A stretch of DNA of 7,018 nucleotides from DASUFF01 sp036274695 (lineage in GTDB: Bacteria > UBA10199 > JACPAL01 > GCA-016699445), in the NCBI GenBank assembly GCA_036274695.1, contig DASUFF010000108.1:1-7018 (forward strand), in the 5' to 3' direction. The notes under the pieces are model-generated. The model was not told the origin of the DNA and made no database searches. It saw only the letters and a program-made list of their open reading frames with translations. Below are positions 5,311 through 7,018 of the stretch, piece by piece; the first letter of the stretch is position 1; each line of letters opens with the position of its first letter. The position numbers and the translations under genes were made by a program.

Positions 5311-6108
5311 ATGACTAGTGATTCAGGAAGTAAAATAAACCAACTCATGAAGGCGTGGCCTCAAGGAGCTGTTGCCGTTTCTCCTTGGCTGGAAAAGCAG
5401 GGGGCCTACCAGCAGCTTGTCCGCGAGTATGAAAAGACCTCCTGGGTTCGCCGGATAGGACAGGGGGCCTTTGTCAGGGCCGGGGACAAGTTTGAATGGC
5501 ACGGCGGACTCTTTGCCATCCAAGATCAGCTCGGGCTTCCCATCCACGCCGGGGGTAAGACGGCGCTTCAGTTGTTGGGCTATGCGCACTTCCTGCCATT
5601 AGGTAAGGGATACATTCTCTCCCTCTTTGGAGAGCCGGGGGTGAAGCTTCCGCGTTGGTTCCTGAAGTATCCCTGGGACGTCAAGCCTCGATACACGACG
5701 ACGAAGCTCTTCCCACGTAAAAGCGATTTGGGGCTAACCAAGAAGGAAATGGGCAACTACTCGATCACATTGTCTTCGCCCGAAAGGGCGATCATGGAAG
5801 TTCTCCACCTGGTGCCTCATAAAGAATCCTACGAAGAGGCCCAACTGCTCATGGAGGCAATGACCACTCTACGCCCCCAGCTCGTTCAAAAGCTCTTGGA
5901 AACTTGCAGGTCCGTGAAGGTGAAAAGACTTTTCATGATCCTGGCGGAAGGATGCAATCATCGCTGGGTCCAGAAGTTGGATCTTTCCAAGGTCGATCTG
6001 GGGAGGGGTAAGCGCCTGATAGCCAAAGGGGGACATTTCAATTCAAAATACGGCGTCGCGTTGCCCGGTCCTCGTCCCGTTGAATACAAACCGGGGGAAG
6101 GGCCATGA
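5311..6108 (+). CDS. abiEi: AbiEi family antitoxin (type IV toxin-antitoxin)
   Basis: A 265-residue cytosolic antitoxin and DNA-binding autorepressor of an AbiE system. An N-terminal winged-helix region (about 8-56) carries KINQLMKAWPQGAVAVSPWL and SWVRRIGQGAFVR. The C-terminal domain has family blocks HAGGKTALQLLGYAHFL (from about 79), LSSPERAIMEVLHLVP (from about 154) and the SVKVKRLFMILAE region. Length fits the family. ATG 5311 was preferred because homologous blocks begin right after it. TTG 5275 is an in-frame alternative inside the leader palindrome, and ATG 5347 would cut into the conserved start. The ribosome site is weak (A-rich, AAAAAGA). The stop overlaps the toxin start as ATGA, giving coupled synthesis. 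In type IV systems the antitoxin does not bind the toxin but counters its effect. GC content is lower than in the left-hand genes, consistent with acquisition. Confidence 0.9.
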   Translation: MTSDSGSKINQLMKAWPQGAVAVSPWLEKQGAYQQLVREYEKTSWVRRIGQGAFVRAGDKFEWHGGLFAIQDQLGLPIHAGGKTALQLLGYAHFLPLGKGYILSLFGEPGVKLPRWFLKYPWDVKPRYTTTKLFPRKSDLGLTKKEMGNYSITLSSPERAIMEVLHLVPHKESYEEAQLLMEAMTTLRPQLVQKLLETCRSVKVKRLFMILAEGCNHRWVQKLDLSKVDLGRGKRLIAKGGHFNSKYGVALPGPRPVEYKPGEGP

Positions 6109-7018
6109 AGGAAAGCCCTTATTTCGAGAGAGCACGGCTCATGTTGCGAGTACTTCCCGCGGTCGCTGAAGAACGTTGCTTCGCTCTCAAGGGAGGAACG
6201 GCGATCAACTTCTTCCTTCGCGATATGCCGCGATTGTCCGTCGATATCGACCTGGCCTATCTTCCATTGGAACCTCGCGATGTGTCTTTGAACAACATCA
6301 GTGAAGCGCTTCGACGGATCGGAGTTGCCATCAAGAAGTCGATGTCCGACGTTCGCGTTCAGGAAGCCTTCGCTTCAGGCTCCAGGCGCGTTAAGAGGCT
6401 TTTCGTCAGCGATCGTGAATCCACGATAGGAATCGAACCGAATGAGGTCATTCGCGGGACGGTTCATCCGTGCATGGCGTCGAATCTCTCCAAAAAGGCG
6501 GAAAGGCTTTTCGAACTGTCCGCGTCCATCAACCGTCTTTCCTTGGCCGATCTCTTTGGCGGCAAACTGTGCGCCGCCCTCGATCGTCAGCACCCGAGGG
6601 ATTTGTTCGACGTTAAGGTCCTTCTAGAGAAAGAGGGAATCACGGATGAAATCCGAAGGGCCTTTGTTGTTTACTTGGCCTGCCATGACCGGCCCATTCA
6701 CGAGGTCATCGAGCCCACGCGGAAGGATATTAAGCAGCACTTCGAAAATCAGTTTCTTGGGATGGCGACCGAGCCCGTGGAATTGGACGAGCTGATATCA
6801 GCCCGAGAAAGCCTTGTCGCTATTCTGAAAAAGGACCTCACCCTCCCGGAAAGGCAATTTCTGGTCTCCGTCAAAGAGGGAACCCCGCAATGGGACCTTT
6901 TAGGACTCCCCGGGATCGAAAATCTCCCCGCCCTTCAATGGAAGGTCATGAACGTCCAAAAAATGGATCCCAAGAAACACAAAGACTACCTCAAGAAGTT
7001 GAAGGCCAAGTTAGATCT
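6105..7018 (+). CDS. abiEii: AbiEii/AbiGii nucleotidyltransferase toxin, 3' end beyond window
   Basis: The frame opens at ATG 6105 in an ATGA overlap with abiEi and stays open to the right edge: 304 complete codons with no stop. AbiEii-type proteins are usually about 300 residues, so little is probably missing. It has the DNA polymerase beta-like nucleotidyltransferase motif: KGGT at 29-32 and S45-V-D47-I-D49 with the two catalytic aspartates. Downstream come IGIEPNEV, LADLFGGKLCAAL with Lys154, and HPRDLFDV with Arg165, Asp166 and Asp169, all matching the family. Characterised relatives bind GTP or transfer nucleotides; members of the wider group (MenT) modify tRNA and block translation. Expression causes reversible growth arrest and aborts phage infection. 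The substrate of this copy is not known. All catalytic residues that can be checked are present, so it looks active. Confidence 0.9.
   Translation, partial: MKESPYFERARLMLRVLPAVAEERCFALKGGTAINFFLRDMPRLSVDIDLAYLPLEPRDVSLNNISEALRRIGVAIKKSMSDVRVQEAFASGSRRVKRLFVSDRESTIGIEPNEVIRGTVHPCMASNLSKKAERLFELSASINRLSLADLFGGKLCAALDRQHPRDLFDVKVLLEKEGITDEIRRAFVVYLACHDRPIHEVIEPTRKDIKQHFENQFLGMATEPVELDELISARESLVAILKKDLTLPERQFLVSVKEGTPQWDLLGLPGIENLPALQWKVMNVQKMDPKKHKDYLKKLKAKLD

Overview
This is a GC-rich bacterial window. It looks like ordinary chromosomal backbone (about 1-4850) joined to the edge of an acquired segment (about 4937 to the right end). The backbone suggests a Gram-negative bacterium: it has a lysophospholipid-recycling transporter/acyltransferase fusion, an inner-membrane ABC-2 permease and a Sec-exported small protein. 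The lineage cannot be fixed from the sequence; a deltaproteobacterial or Bdellovibrio-like relative is a loose impression only.

Layout. (1) 1-2487: the 3' part of a NodJ-like ABC-2 permease, then, after one base, an LplT-like MFS transporter fused to a PlsC-type acyltransferase, closed by a hairpin. (2) 2565-3394: a small protein with a Gly/Arg-rich (RGG-like) tail, overlapping by ATGA an alkyltransferase-like (ATL) DNA-damage protein in which Trp replaces the alkyl-accepting Cys. (3) 3405-3815, minus strand: a secreted glycine-rich repeat protein, convergent with the ATL gene and divergent from the next pair. (4) 3963-4834: a VOC (glyoxalase-fold) protein overlapping by ATGA a zinc-ribbon protein whose C-terminus resembles the Tudor-like tail of UvrD/PcrA. 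(5) 4835-5310: a gene-free junction. It carries the 3' half of a tRNA-Thr(CGU) on the minus strand, cut at the anticodon loop as integrase attachment sites usually are. It also has a second, decayed copy of the tRNA end, a second copy of the anticodon-loop core, and then an AT-rich promoter full of palindromes. (6) 5311 to the end: an AbiE-type (type IV) toxin-antitoxin / abortive-infection operon, with antitoxin AbiEi overlapping by ATGA a nucleotidyltransferase toxin AbiEii that runs off the window.

Functional reading. The left half is envelope and genome maintenance (lipid recycling, alkylation-lesion recognition, a possible polymerase-linked factor). The right half is a phage-defence or island-stabilising module next to a tRNA-derived scar, the usual setting for a genomic island. 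The AbiE promoter overlaps two 7-bp inverted repeats and is followed by an 8-bp one. This fits the known autoregulation of abiE operons by AbiEi, but it is inferred from sequence alone.
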